Assembly (NCBI GenBank): GCA_963721305.1 | Contig: CAVRIR010000004.1 | Coordinates: 784,515 to 848,514, forward strand | Source: DATAES01 sp963721305 | Lineage (GTDB): Bacteria > Actinomycetota > Acidimicrobiia > Acidimicrobiales > JACDCH01 | Direction of reading: 5' to 3' | DNA length: 64,000 nt | Shown: positions 17,221 through 25,740 of the stretch, piece after piece | How the letters are laid out: each line of letters begins with the position of its first letter | Position numbering within the stretch: position 1 is the first letter of the stretch | Made by a program: the position numbers and the translations under genes | The notes under the pieces: generated by a model | The model's input: only the letters and a program-made list of their open reading frames with translations | The model's database searches: none | Told to the model about the DNA's origin: nothing

Positions 17221-17856
17221 ATGCCGCGACTTCGACAAGTGCCCCGCGCCGAGGCGACGCCGTCTGTCATCGCCATGTACGACTACCTCTTTGGACCCGA
17301 CGCCGACCCGGTTGCGGAACCGGGGACGGCGAGTGGAACTCCGGGCGATTGGTGGACGGTGTTCGCCGTCGTGCCCGAGGTGTTCGACCACGCGGTGGCC
17401 GGCCTCGTTCTCTACCGCCAGTCGGTCAGCGTCCTCGACGAACGGCTGCGGGAGCTCGGCCAGTGCCGCGCCGGCTGGGACCGTGGGAGCCAGTTCGTGT
17501 TCTCGCAGCACTGTAAGGCGATGCGGTCAGCGGGCTTCACCGAGGAGCAGGTGCAGGCGATCCCGTTCGGCGCCGGCGCGACATGTTGGTCGCCGATCGA
17601 AGCGGCAGTGCTCGCGTACACCGACTGCCTCGTCCTCGACGGCGGGCGCGTTCCCGACTCGGTGTTCGAAGCGCTACGGGCCGAGTTGACCGACGAGCAG
17701 ATCCTCTATCTCACGTACATCACCGCGCTCTATGACATGCACGGTGTCATGAGCAAGGCGCTGCGGATGGAGTTCGACAACCGTGACGAGCCGATTGTCG
17801 AAGTCGGCGGCGGCCTGCTGAAGCTGAGCCACGCCGAACGCGACGACGTGAGCTGA
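17221..17856 (+). CDS. Carboxymuconolactone decarboxylase-like (AhpD-fold) protein
   Basis: 211 aa from ATG 17221, 10 bp after the sigma gene. The diagnostic helix is QFVFSQHCKAMRSAGFTEEQ, matching the yxWxxHxxxAxxxG pattern of one CMD subgroup. The CxxC pair of peroxidase-type AhpD proteins is absent, so alkyl-hydroperoxidase activity is unlikely. A proton-transfer or decarboxylase-like role is possible but unproven. It converges with egtD; the sigma factor may cotranscribe it. Confidence 0.8.
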   Translation: MPRLRQVPRAEATPSVIAMYDYLFGPDADPVAEPGTASGTPGDWWTVFAVVPEVFDHAVAGLVLYRQSVSVLDERLRELGQCRAGWDRGSQFVFSQHCKAMRSAGFTEEQVQAIPFGAGATCWSPIEAAVLAYTDCLVLDGGRVPDSVFEALRAELTDEQILYLTYITALYDMHGVMSKALRMEFDNRDEPIVEVGGGLLKLSHAERDDVS

Positions 17857-18840
17857 TCAGCGCTTCCTCGCCAGCGACAGCGCGAAATCGCCGGCGCGGT
17901 CGGTCCACCACCGCACCATCTCGAACCCGGCCGCCGCCAGCTCGGCTTCGACTCCCTCGCGCCGGAACTTCGCGCTGATCTCGGTCCGCATCTCTTCGCC
18001 GGCTGCGAACGAAACGTTGAGATCGAGCGCGCCGACGCGCACCTCGTGCTTCCGATCGGCGCGCAGGCGCATCTCGATCCATTCCTCGTCGTCGTTCCAG
18101 AGTGCGACGTGCTCGAAGGCGTCGGGTGCGAAGTCCGCGTCGAGTGACCGGTTGATCACCGCGAGGACGTTGCGGTTGAACGCAGCGGTCACACCGGCGG
18201 CGTCGTCGTAGGCGGCAACGAGCCGATCGCGGTCCTTCACGAGATCCGTACCGAGGAGGAGATGCTCGCCCTCGTACACCGCGCCGGCCAGCTCGCTCAG
18301 GAACTTCGCCCGCTCGGACGGCGCGAGGTTGCCGATCGTGCCGCCGAGGAACGCCACGAGACGAGCTCCTTGCTGGTCGCTGGCCGGGAGCAGCGACAGA
18401 TGGCGTTCGAAGTCGCCGACGACACCGTGGATCGAAACGCCGGGATACGCCTCGGCGATCGCGGCACCGGAGTCACGCAGCGTTGTCTCGCTGCAGTCGA
18501 ACGGCGCAAACGTCGCCAACGTTCCTGCGTCGCGCAACGCGTCGAGGAGCAGTCGCGTCTTGGTCGACGTTCCGCTGCCGAGCTCGACCAACGCGGTGGC
18601 GCCGCTGACCTCGGCGATCTCGCCGGCGCGCGCTTCGAGGACCTCGCGCTCGCGCCTCGTCGGGTAGTACTCCGGCAGCCGAGTGATGTCGTCGAACAGC
18701 TGCGAGCCGACGTCGTCGTAGAACCACTTGGGCGGCAACGTCTTCGGTGTCGACGTCAGCCCGTCACGCACGTCCTTGCGCAACGCGCGGTTCATGTCGT
18801 CGTCGTCCAAGTGGACGTCGATGGTGATGCGATCGGTCAT
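17857..18840 (-). CDS. egtD: L-histidine N-alpha-methyltransferase EgtD
   Basis: 327 aa, the family's usual length. It trimethylates histidine to hercynine using S-adenosylmethionine. The SAM-binding loop is LVELGSGTSTKTRLLL (residues 84-99) and FLGGTIGNL is the EgtD signature near residue 165. The N-terminal PPKWFYDDVGSQLFDDI matches the histidine-binding side. It is the last gene of egtA-B-C-D and its ATG overlaps the egtC stop. Confidence 0.95.
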   Translation of the reverse strand: MTDRITIDVHLDDDDMNRALRKDVRDGLTSTPKTLPPKWFYDDVGSQLFDDITRLPEYYPTRREREVLEARAGEIAEVSGATALVELGSGTSTKTRLLLDALRDAGTLATFAPFDCSETTLRDSGAAIAEAYPGVSIHGVVGDFERHLSLLPASDQQGARLVAFLGGTIGNLAPSERAKFLSELAGAVYEGEHLLLGTDLVKDRDRLVAAYDDAAGVTAAFNRNVLAVINRSLDADFAPDAFEHVALWNDDEEWIEMRLRADRKHEVRVGALDLNVSFAAGEEMRTEISAKFRREGVEAELAAAGFEMVRWWTDRAGDFALSLARKR

Positions 18841-19595
18841 GCGATGGCTCCGATGTCGAGCGTCGAGGGGGTGGCGACAACGAGTGATCCGGCGGGGACG
18901 GCCTGCCAGCCGGATGAATCGTCGAAGGGTTCGGATGCGACGACGACCGATGGATCGGCGTCGCCGTCAGTGGTGCGCGTGAACAGTGAATCGCCGCACG
19001 CACTCGCGACGACACGGTCGCCGTCGCTCAAGCACAGGTTGAGGCGCGATCCCGGAGCGATCGTGAGCACCTCGTTGATCACCTCGCGAACTGCGTCGGT
19101 CGGACACGCGCCCGCGTCGATGCGGTCGAGCACGAGCCCGAACACCACCTCGCTGTCGGTCGCACCCTGGACGTGCGCCGTCCGTGCATCGCTCAACCGG
19201 CGGCGCAACCGGGTGGCCGTGGGACCGGGGAACCCCTCGACGCTGCCGTTGTGTGCGAACAGCCACTGGCCTTGTGTGTAGGGCGCGGTGCACGACTCGT
19301 CCACCGGGAGACCGGGCGACGCATTGCGCACGGCGGCAACAATCGCTCCGCTCGACACGACACCCGCGAAACTGGCGAAGCTGCTGTCGGCCCACATCGG
19401 CGTGGTGGTGCGATAACGGGCGGGCTCGAGACGCACGTCCGGCGCGTACCAGCCGACACCGAAGCCGTCGGCGTTGATGCGGCCGTGCTGCTGATGACGC
19501 GGCGCGTACGACTGGTGCAGCAACGCGTACTCGGGCGCGCACAGCAACGAATCGAGCGTGATCGGCGACCCGACGTACGCGATGAAGCGACACAT
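18837..19595 (-). CDS. egtC: Gamma-glutamyl-hercynylcysteine sulfoxide amidohydrolase EgtC
   Basis: 252 aa class-II (Ntn) glutamine-amidotransferase-like hydrolase. The mature catalytic Cys2 is in MCRFIAYVG. INADGFGVGWY and LFAHNGSVEGF form the Ntn active-site scaffold. It removes the glutamyl group from the EgtB product. It lies 15 bp downstream of egtB and overlaps egtD by ATGA. Confidence 0.93.
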   Translation of the reverse strand: MCRFIAYVGSPITLDSLLCAPEYALLHQSYAPRHQQHGRINADGFGVGWYAPDVRLEPARYRTTTPMWADSSFASFAGVVSSGAIVAAVRNASPGLPVDESCTAPYTQGQWLFAHNGSVEGFPGPTATRLRRRLSDARTAHVQGATDSEVVFGLVLDRIDAGACPTDAVREVINEVLTIAPGSRLNLCLSDGDRVVASACGDSLFTRTTDGDADPSVVVASEPFDDSSGWQAVPAGSLVVATPSTLDIGAIA

Positions 19596-19610
19596 GTCAG
19601 TGGCCCGCGC

Positions 19611-20720
19611 TCATGACGCGCAGCGGAAGCCGCTGAAGATCTGCCGGCGGATCGGGTAGTCCCAGTTGCGGAAGGTGGGACGGAGCAGGGTTTCGTGCGT
19701 CGCCCACGAACCGCCGCGCAGCACCTTGTAGTCAGGTCCGAAGAAGACCTCCGAGTACTCGCGGTACGGGTGCGACACGAAGCCGGGCCAACCGGTCAAG
19801 TCGGACTGCGTCCACTCCCACATCTCGCCGACGCCGTCGAGCGCGCCGGCCCGCAGCGCGGCCTCCCACTCCTGCTCCGTCGGCAACCGCTTGCCCGCCC
19901 ACCGGGCGAACGCGTCGGCTTCGTACCAGCACACGTGCTCGACGGCCTCGTCGGGACGGACCGGCCTGCGCTCGCCGAACCGGAGGACGGACCAGTTGTC
20001 GCCGCCCTCGGATCGCCAGAACAGGGGCGCGCTCGCGCTGTCCTGGTGGCGCCACGTCCATCCCTCAGGTGTCCACCAGCGAGGATCGTCGTAGCCGTGG
20101 TCTTCCATGAACGCGAGGTACTCGCGATTGCGCACGGGCGTGCGGTCGATGCGGAACGGCGCCAGATCGACCTCGTGCGCGGGACGCTCGTTGTCGTAGG
20201 CCCACCGGTCGTCACTCGTCCCGATGATCACCCGACCTCCGTCGATCGCGACATCAGTCGTGTCGGATGCGAACAACGTGCGTGCGCCGGCGTAGGGGTA
20301 CGGCGCGCTCGACAGCTGGATCGTCGCGAGCATCGTCTCGTCGTGTTGGTGCTCGTGCTGGATCACCATCCGGTGCACGAAGGCGTCTTCGTCGACGAGG
20401 TCGAGGGCGCGCGACCGGACCTCGGCGATGTACGTCCGCGCCTCGGACGGCGACAGCAGCGGAAGCATCGGACGTCCGACGCGCGGATGCTGGAACGCGT
20501 CGTAGATGTCGTCGAGATCGGGTCGGATGGCGGCGCCGCCGAGCGACCGGACGAGCCATTGTTCTTCGTAGTTGCCGATGTGCGCGAGATCCCACACGAG
20601 TGGCGACATGAGCGGCGAGTGCTGCGCGCGCAGGAAGTCGTCGTCGAACGGCTCGAGCATTTCGAGTGTTCGCTGCCGTCCGGCTTCGAGCGCGGAGGCG
20701 ATGGTCATCGTCAGCTCCAT
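19611..20720 (-). CDS. egtB: Ergothioneine sulfoxide synthase EgtB, unusually short
   Basis: 369 aa iron enzyme that joins hercynine to gamma-glutamylcysteine with O2. The N-terminal DinB-like domain supplies iron ligands in WDLAHIGNYEEQW and HEHQHDETM. The C-terminal FGE-sulfatase domain ends YKVLRGGSWATHE and RNWDYPIRRQIFSGFR. Family members are usually about 420-440 aa. Here EQEWEAALRAGALDG runs straight into VGEMWEWTQSDL, so the roughly 45-residue segment normally between these motifs is missing, in frame. ATG 20720 overlaps the egtA stop by 10 bp; ATG 20708 is an alternative. Confidence 0.92.
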   Translation of the reverse strand: MELTMTIASALEAGRQRTLEMLEPFDDDFLRAQHSPLMSPLVWDLAHIGNYEEQWLVRSLGGAAIRPDLDDIYDAFQHPRVGRPMLPLLSPSEARTYIAEVRSRALDLVDEDAFVHRMVIQHEHQHDETMLATIQLSSAPYPYAGARTLFASDTTDVAIDGGRVIIGTSDDRWAYDNERPAHEVDLAPFRIDRTPVRNREYLAFMEDHGYDDPRWWTPEGWTWRHQDSASAPLFWRSEGGDNWSVLRFGERRPVRPDEAVEHVCWYEADAFARWAGKRLPTEQEWEAALRAGALDGVGEMWEWTQSDLTGWPGFVSHPYREYSEVFFGPDYKVLRGGSWATHETLLRPTFRNWDYPIRRQIFSGFRCAS

Positions 20721-21679
20721 GCCGGAACCTCGCCGTGGCGCAGCAATCTGCGCCGATCCGATCCTTCGAGCAGCAACGCCGCGGTCAGCTCGACCGCGCG
20801 CGGCCAGCAGTCGTCGCCCAGCGCGTCGATCGTCCGGATCTCGAACCAGCCGCGCGGCCGCACCGGGGGGAACAACGTCGTGAGGTGTTCGACCAGATCG
20901 GCTTCGGTCGGGAACCCGAGCGGATGCCCGCGGTCGATCCAGCTCTCGAACGTCATCCCGTCGAGCACCGGGATGCAATCGTCGCCGTGCGTTCGGATGA
21001 ACATGACCCGCGCGGCGAGCGCGTACGCCGCCCATGCGCTGGCGACGTCCTCGCCACACACGGGGCGAGCGCGGCTGGCGTCCATGCGCGACCACACGTC
21101 CATCCGGTTGGGCGACGGCGCGTTGAAGAACTGCGCGAGCAACGGGGCGGCGTGCGTCGCGGCCTGCCATGCCTCGTTCGGATCACCGTCGACGTCGACG
21201 TTGATCTGGATCGACGCGGAGTTGCACATCATCATCCGGCCGTCGGGTCCGAACGCGTCGAAGTAGGTCTCCATGGCGCGGTAGCGGCCCGCGTCGACGA
21301 CGCGCTCGGGGTGTCGGTCGCGATCGAGTCCGCTCCCCTCCAGCGTGATGTCGGCCGCGTCGAGCGCGTCGCGCAGCACCGCCATGTCGGTGCGCGTCGC
21401 GTCGATCGCGTCCGTCGCCGACGGAAGCGGCAGGGAACTGAGCTCGACCTGACCGCCGGGCTCGACGGTGACACGGCTGTCGCACGGCAGCTCGCCGATG
21501 GCGGCGAGCACCGGCGCGAGGTCGGCAGTGGTCACGCGGCGACGGCGATCGTGCCGGTGGTGTGTGAGCCATTCCAGCTCGAGCCCGATCCGAGGACAGT
21601 CGGTGGGCGCGTGAATGGCCCGATCACGGACGAAAGTCAAAGCGTCGCCCGCGGTCAGGCACCGCGAAGGCGACGGCAC
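20711..21679 (-). CDS. egtA: Glutamate-cysteine ligase EgtA, short C-terminus
   Basis: 322 aa GCS2-type ligase making gamma-glutamylcysteine for ergothioneine. GLELEWLTH (Mg/ATP site), VTVEPGGQVELSSLP and MMMCNSASIQINVD are the family motifs. Known EgtA proteins run to about 400-430 aa; this one stops soon after WFEIRTIDALGDDCWPRAVEL, so the C-terminal helical part is much reduced. The start is GTG 21679 with a poor Shine-Dalgarno, 6 bp after the stop of a small upstream ORF, suggesting translational coupling. Confidence 0.9.
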   Translation of the reverse strand: MPSPSRCLTAGDALTFVRDRAIHAPTDCPRIGLELEWLTHHRHDRRRRVTTADLAPVLAAIGELPCDSRVTVEPGGQVELSSLPLPSATDAIDATRTDMAVLRDALDAADITLEGSGLDRDRHPERVVDAGRYRAMETYFDAFGPDGRMMMCNSASIQINVDVDGDPNEAWQAATHAAPLLAQFFNAPSPNRMDVWSRMDASRARPVCGEDVASAWAAYALAARVMFIRTHGDDCIPVLDGMTFESWIDRGHPLGFPTEADLVEHLTTLFPPVRPRGWFEIRTIDALGDDCWPRAVELTAALLLEGSDRRRLLRHGEVPAWS

Positions 21680-21685
21680 GACGGA

Positions 21686-21781
21686 CTACCTGTGCCCGAA
21701 GTGTGCCGCCACCCAAGTGAGGTTGCGGACAGGCGCCAGCCACATGTAGTCGCTACCGCCCACTCTCGTGGTACTCAGCAT
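21686..21781 (-). CDS. 31-codon ORF upstream of egtA; possible leader peptide
   Basis: ATG 21781 follows an ideal aaggagg with 5-base spacing, the best ribosome-binding site in this region. The 31-residue product includes SDYMWLAPVRNLTWVAA and ends FGHR. I do not recognise it. Its stop lies 6 bp before the weakly initiated egtA GTG, so ribosomes finishing it could start egtA. It could be a leader peptide or a small conserved protein. It contains no Cys and only one His, so it is not an obvious attenuator for the pathway's amino acids. Confidence 0.5.
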   Translation of the reverse strand: MLSTTRVGGSDYMWLAPVRNLTWVAAHFGHR

Positions 21782-21896
21782 CTCGGCCTCCTTCGCTCTC
21801 GCCGCCAGGGGGCGGGCGGCGCCAGGGCGTCAGACATGGTTGTCCGAAGTTGTCCCGGGAACGTATCTCCGCGTTACCCGAATACGGCGCGGATTC

Positions 21897-22820
21897 TCAT
21901 ACGGATGTTGCCGCGATGAAACTGGCCACCACCGTGGCCAGTTCTGGACCTCGATCTTCCTGGAGGAAGTGGCCGCCGCCCTCGATGGTGGTGTGTGGCT
22001 GGCCTTTCGTGCCCGGGATCTGCTCTTTCAGGACGCGATCGGCCCCGCCCGTGATGGGGTCCTGGTCGCTGAACGCGCAGAGGAAGGGCTTCTCGAACCG
22101 CTCGAGCACCTCCCATGCCTTGCGGTTCGCGGGAGCGGCCGGATCCTCGGGCGAGGTCGGCACGAGCAGCGGGAACTGGCGAGCGCCTTCCTTGTAGGTG
22201 TCGTCAGGGAAGGGCGCGTCGTAGGCGGCGATCGTGGCGTCGTCGAGGTCGGTGCGGCACCCACCCTTGATGATGCCGCCCACGTGGAAATCGGGTGTCT
22301 CCTGGCTGTACTGCTGCCAGGCGAGGAATGCCTTGCCCGGATGGCGGTCGCCGGTGGGGAGGAAGGTGTTGGCGGCGACGACCCGATTGAACCGGTCCGG
22401 GTGCTCGGCCACCAGGCGCAGGCCGACCAATCCTCCCCAGTCCTGCCCGACGAGCGTGAGCCCGTCGAGGTCGAGACGGTCGAAAAGTGCCTCGCGCATC
22501 CAATCGACGTGGCGCGCGTACGTGTACTCGGTGCGTGGTGTCGGCTTGTCGGACCGTCCGAAGCCGACCAGGTCAGGGGCGATGCAGCGGTAGCCGGCGC
22601 CGACGAGGACCGGGATCATCGTCCGGTACAGGTAGCTCCACGACGGCTCGCCGTGCATGAGCAGGACGGTCTCGCCGCTTCCGCTGTCGCCCTCATCGAG
22701 GTAATGCACGCGGAGCTGAATTCCGGAGCCGTCACCAGCAGCGACGTCCACGTAGCACGGCTCGAACGGGTAGCCGGGCAAGCCGCTGAAGCGGTCGTCG
22801 GGGGTGCGCAGGAAGTCCAC
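21897..22820 (-). CDS. Haloalkane dehalogenase-like alpha/beta hydrolase (HLD-I type)
   Basis: 307 aa from GTG 22820, which has cgggg just upstream. The nucleophile is Asp127 in VGQDWGG with the adjacent halide-binding Trp. HGEPSWSYLYR is the oxyanion loop typical of haloalkane dehalogenases, SDQDPITGGAD carries the late acid of subfamily I, and GGGHFLQED has the catalytic His. It would hydrolyse a carbon-halogen bond to an alcohol plus halide. An Asp rather than Ser nucleophile rules out an esterase; epoxide hydrolases share Asp but usually have cap Tyr residues. It is divergent from herA. Confidence 0.85.
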   Translation of the reverse strand: MDFLRTPDDRFSGLPGYPFEPCYVDVAAGDGSGIQLRVHYLDEGDSGSGETVLLMHGEPSWSYLYRTMIPVLVGAGYRCIAPDLVGFGRSDKPTPRTEYTYARHVDWMREALFDRLDLDGLTLVGQDWGGLVGLRLVAEHPDRFNRVVAANTFLPTGDRHPGKAFLAWQQYSQETPDFHVGGIIKGGCRTDLDDATIAAYDAPFPDDTYKEGARQFPLLVPTSPEDPAAPANRKAWEVLERFEKPFLCAFSDQDPITGGADRVLKEQIPGTKGQPHTTIEGGGHFLQEDRGPELATVVASFIAATSV

Positions 22821-22860
22821 GTCCCCGACGCTGTCACACCCCCGTCTTACGATCCAACAC

Positions 22861-24582
22861 ATGGAGTCCGGAGTTCCGGTTGGGCGAGTCATAGGTACCG
22901 AGGATGCGACGCCGCTCGAGTTCTGGGTGGGCGTGCAGGAGGGGTCGTACCTCCAGCTCGACGACGTGGTCGCGCTCGATCGGGTCCTGCCGGGCGGCGA
23001 GATCGTGCGGGTGTACGGCGTGGTGTCGCAGGTGCGCGCGCGTCACGACGGCCTGCGCTTCGACAGCGATGTGTTCCTGGTCGCCGACGGCGTGTTGCCC
23101 GCCGAGGTGAGCGAGGCCGCGCAGGTGCAGTCGACCCGGTTCGAGCCAGAGGTGTACGTGCCGCCGCGCCCGGGCGACGTGGTGCAGCGGGCGTCGGGGG
23201 CGGAGCGTGATCGCGCCCTCGGGTTCGACGAGGTGGCCCGCCGTCTTCCTGCCGGGCTGTCGCGAGACGGCGAGCCGGTGTTCATCGACGTCGACTTCCT
23301 CGACGGCACCAAAGGCGCGCACGTCAACATCTCCGGCGTCTCGGGGGTGGCGACGAAGACGAGTTACGCGACGTTCCTCCTCTACGGGTTGTTCCACTCG
23401 GGCGTGCTCGGCGCGGAAGCGGTGAACACCAAGGCGTTGGTCTTCAACGTCAAAGGCGAAGACCTGCTCTTCCTCGACCATCCGAATTCCGCGCTCGCGC
23501 CCGAGCAGATGGCGCGATATCGGGCCGTCGGGCTTCCTGCCGAACCGTTTGGCAGCGTCGGCGTGTGGGCGCCTCCGCGGCGCGACGGGGTCGGCGACGG
23601 TGTCGCCGCGCCTGACGTAGCCAGTCGCTCGCTCGGCGTGCGCAGCTTCTTCTGGACGATCTTCGACTTCTGCGAGCAGGGGTTGCTGCCGTTCCTGTTC
23701 GCGGATGCGGAAGACGATCGCCAGCAGTACACGATGGTCGTGCACAACGTCGCCGCGGAGCTGCAGCGCGCCGCCCGTGATCACGGCGACCCGGTGAGCG
23801 GCACGGTGACGTTCGACGGCACCGTCGTGCGGGGTTTCGACCAGCTCGTCGACGTCATCAGCGAGCGCGTGCTGACCGACGACGGCGAGCTCGGCCCGTG
23901 GGCAGGCCGCGCGATCACCGGTGGCACGGTCAACGCGTTCCTCCGCCGGCTGCACGGCGGTACTCGCCATCTGCGTCATCTCATCCGCGCCGACGTCGCT
24001 CGCCCCGATCAGCATTCGGTCGCATTCGACAGCCAGGTCACCGTCGTCGACATCCACAACCTCAACGACCGCGCGCAACGGTTCGTAGTCGGTGTCCTGC
24101 TCCGTCGCGCGTTCGAAGCGAAGGAGCGGGCGGGGACGGCGCGGCCGCTGCAGTTGATCGTGCTCGACGAGTTGAACAAGTACGCGCCGCGTGAGGGCTC
24201 GAGCCCGATCAAGGAGATCCTCCTCGACGTTGCCGAGCGCGGACGTTCGCTCGGCATCGTGCTCATCGGGTGCCAGCAGACCGCGAGCGAGGTCGAGCGG
24301 CGGATCGTCGCGAACTCCGCCGTGCGCGTGGTCGGGCGCCTCGATCCTGCGGAGGCGGGCCGGGGCGAGTACGGGTTCCTGCCACCGGTGCAGCGGCAGC
24401 GAGCGACGATCGTGAAGCCCGGCACGATGATCGTGAGCCAGCCGATGCTGCCTGTGCCGATCGTCTTGGAGTTCCCGTTCCCAGCGTGGGCGACCCGTTC
24501 GTCCGAGGCCGGTTTCAACCCCGCGGCGGTTGCCGCGTCCGGCGCGCTGCCGGACAACCCGCTGGAAGGTCTGCCGCAATGA
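22861..24582 (+). CDS. herA: HerA-like DNA translocase (HAS-barrel ATPase)
   Basis: 573 aa. An N-terminal beta-rich HAS-barrel-like region (residues 1-110) precedes a HerA/FtsK-type ATPase. The P-loop is unusual: SGVSGVATKTS, with Thr where Walker A normally ends in GK. Walker B is LQLIVLDELNKYAP and LIGCQQTASEVERRIV is the sensor/Arg-finger region of HerA. In archaea HerA hexamers pump DNA into the NurA nuclease while Mre11-Rad50 opens the end. Here it heads sbcD-sbcC-nurA, with an ATGA overlap into sbcD, so the same partnership is expected. Confidence 0.88.
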   Translation: MESGVPVGRVIGTEDATPLEFWVGVQEGSYLQLDDVVALDRVLPGGEIVRVYGVVSQVRARHDGLRFDSDVFLVADGVLPAEVSEAAQVQSTRFEPEVYVPPRPGDVVQRASGAERDRALGFDEVARRLPAGLSRDGEPVFIDVDFLDGTKGAHVNISGVSGVATKTSYATFLLYGLFHSGVLGAEAVNTKALVFNVKGEDLLFLDHPNSALAPEQMARYRAVGLPAEPFGSVGVWAPPRRDGVGDGVAAPDVASRSLGVRSFFWTIFDFCEQGLLPFLFADAEDDRQQYTMVVHNVAAELQRAARDHGDPVSGTVTFDGTVVRGFDQLVDVISERVLTDDGELGPWAGRAITGGTVNAFLRRLHGGTRHLRHLIRADVARPDQHSVAFDSQVTVVDIHNLNDRAQRFVVGVLLRRAFEAKERAGTARPLQLIVLDELNKYAPREGSSPIKEILLDVAERGRSLGIVLIGCQQTASEVERRIVANSAVRVVGRLDPAEAGRGEYGFLPPVQRQRATIVKPGTMIVSQPMLPVPIVLEFPFPAWATRSSEAGFNPAAVAASGALPDNPLEGLPQ

Positions 24583-25740
24583 GGTTCCTCCACACTGCGG
24601 ACTGGCACGTCGGTCGCGCCATCCGCGGGCGGTCGCGGGCGGAAGAGCACGAAGCCGTCTTCGCCGAGCTCACGTCCATCGCCCGTGCGCACGACGTCGA
24701 CGCCGTGCTCGTCTGCGGCGACGTGTTCGACAGCGCGGCCCCGACCCCTGAGTCCGAGCGCGTCGCGTACCGCGCGCTCCTCGATCTCGCAGCCGCGGGA
24801 CACGACGGTCGTCGTCATCGCCGGCAACCACGACAGCGACCGGCGTTGGGAGGCGGTGCAGCCACTGCTCGAGCTCGGCGCCATCGTCACCCGACCCGTG
24901 TTCGCCGACCCCGCCACGTCGGTGGTCGAGGTGCCGAGCCGCGACGGCCGCGAGAAGATGCTCGTCGCCGCGCTGCCGTTCCTCTCCCAACGCTGGGTGG
25001 TCAAGGCGTCTCAGTTGATGGGCGGCGAGGCGGCCGAGTCGGTGCAGCTCTACGAGGAGCGCTATCGCCAGCTCACCGAGTGGTTGTGTGCGCGCTTCCG
25101 ACCCGACACCGTCAACGTCGTCGCCGCGCATGCCTTCGTGCACGGCGCCGACCCGTCGGGCTCCGAGCGTGCAGCGCACTTGAGCGCCGCGTACGGCGTG
25201 CCCGCGACTGTGTTCCCCGCGTCCGCGCACTACGTCGCGCTCGGCCACCTGCACCGACCGCAGACGATCGCGGGACCGTGCCCGATCCGGTATTGCGGCT
25301 CGCCGTTGCAGCTCGACTTCGGCGAAGCGGGTCAGCAGAAGGTCGCGTTGATCGTCGACGCCGAGCCCGGTGTTCCGGCGCGGGTGACCGAAGTGCCGCT
25401 CGCCGCCGGGCGTCCGCTGGCCATCGTCGAAGGAACGGTGGCCGAGTTGCGCAAGGTCGCGGTCGACGCGGACGCGTACCTGCGCGTCCACGTGCGCGAG
25501 AAGCTGCGTGTCGGGCTCGCCGACGAGGTGCGCGAGCTGTTCCCCAACGCGGTCGACGTGGTGCTCGAGGGCACAGATCCAGCCGGCGGTGGCTCGCGGT
25601 CGAACACGCAGACTCGTGTCGGGCAATCGCCACGAGAGCTGTTCGACGCGTATCTCCACGACAACGACGTCGAGGACGCCGCGCTGACAGCACTGTTCGA
25701 CGAGCTGCTGGAAGAGGCCTTGGCGGGGGCCCGGACGTGA
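24579..25740 (+). CDS. sbcD: SbcD/Mre11-type nuclease (apparent one-base frameshift near 24800)
   Basis: About 386 aa when repaired. The metallophosphoesterase motifs are complete: HTADWHVGR, VCGDVFDS, IAGNHDSDRR, AAHAFVHG and ALGHLHRPQ, all needed for two-manganese exo/endonuclease activity. The frame changes between LLDLAAAG and TVVVIAGNHD; total length is 3n+1, so one extra base around 24795-24808 explains it. With SbcC it cuts hairpins and resects double-strand ends. Start ATG 24579 overlaps herA, and the stop overlaps the sbcC GTG (GTGA). Confidence 0.88.
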
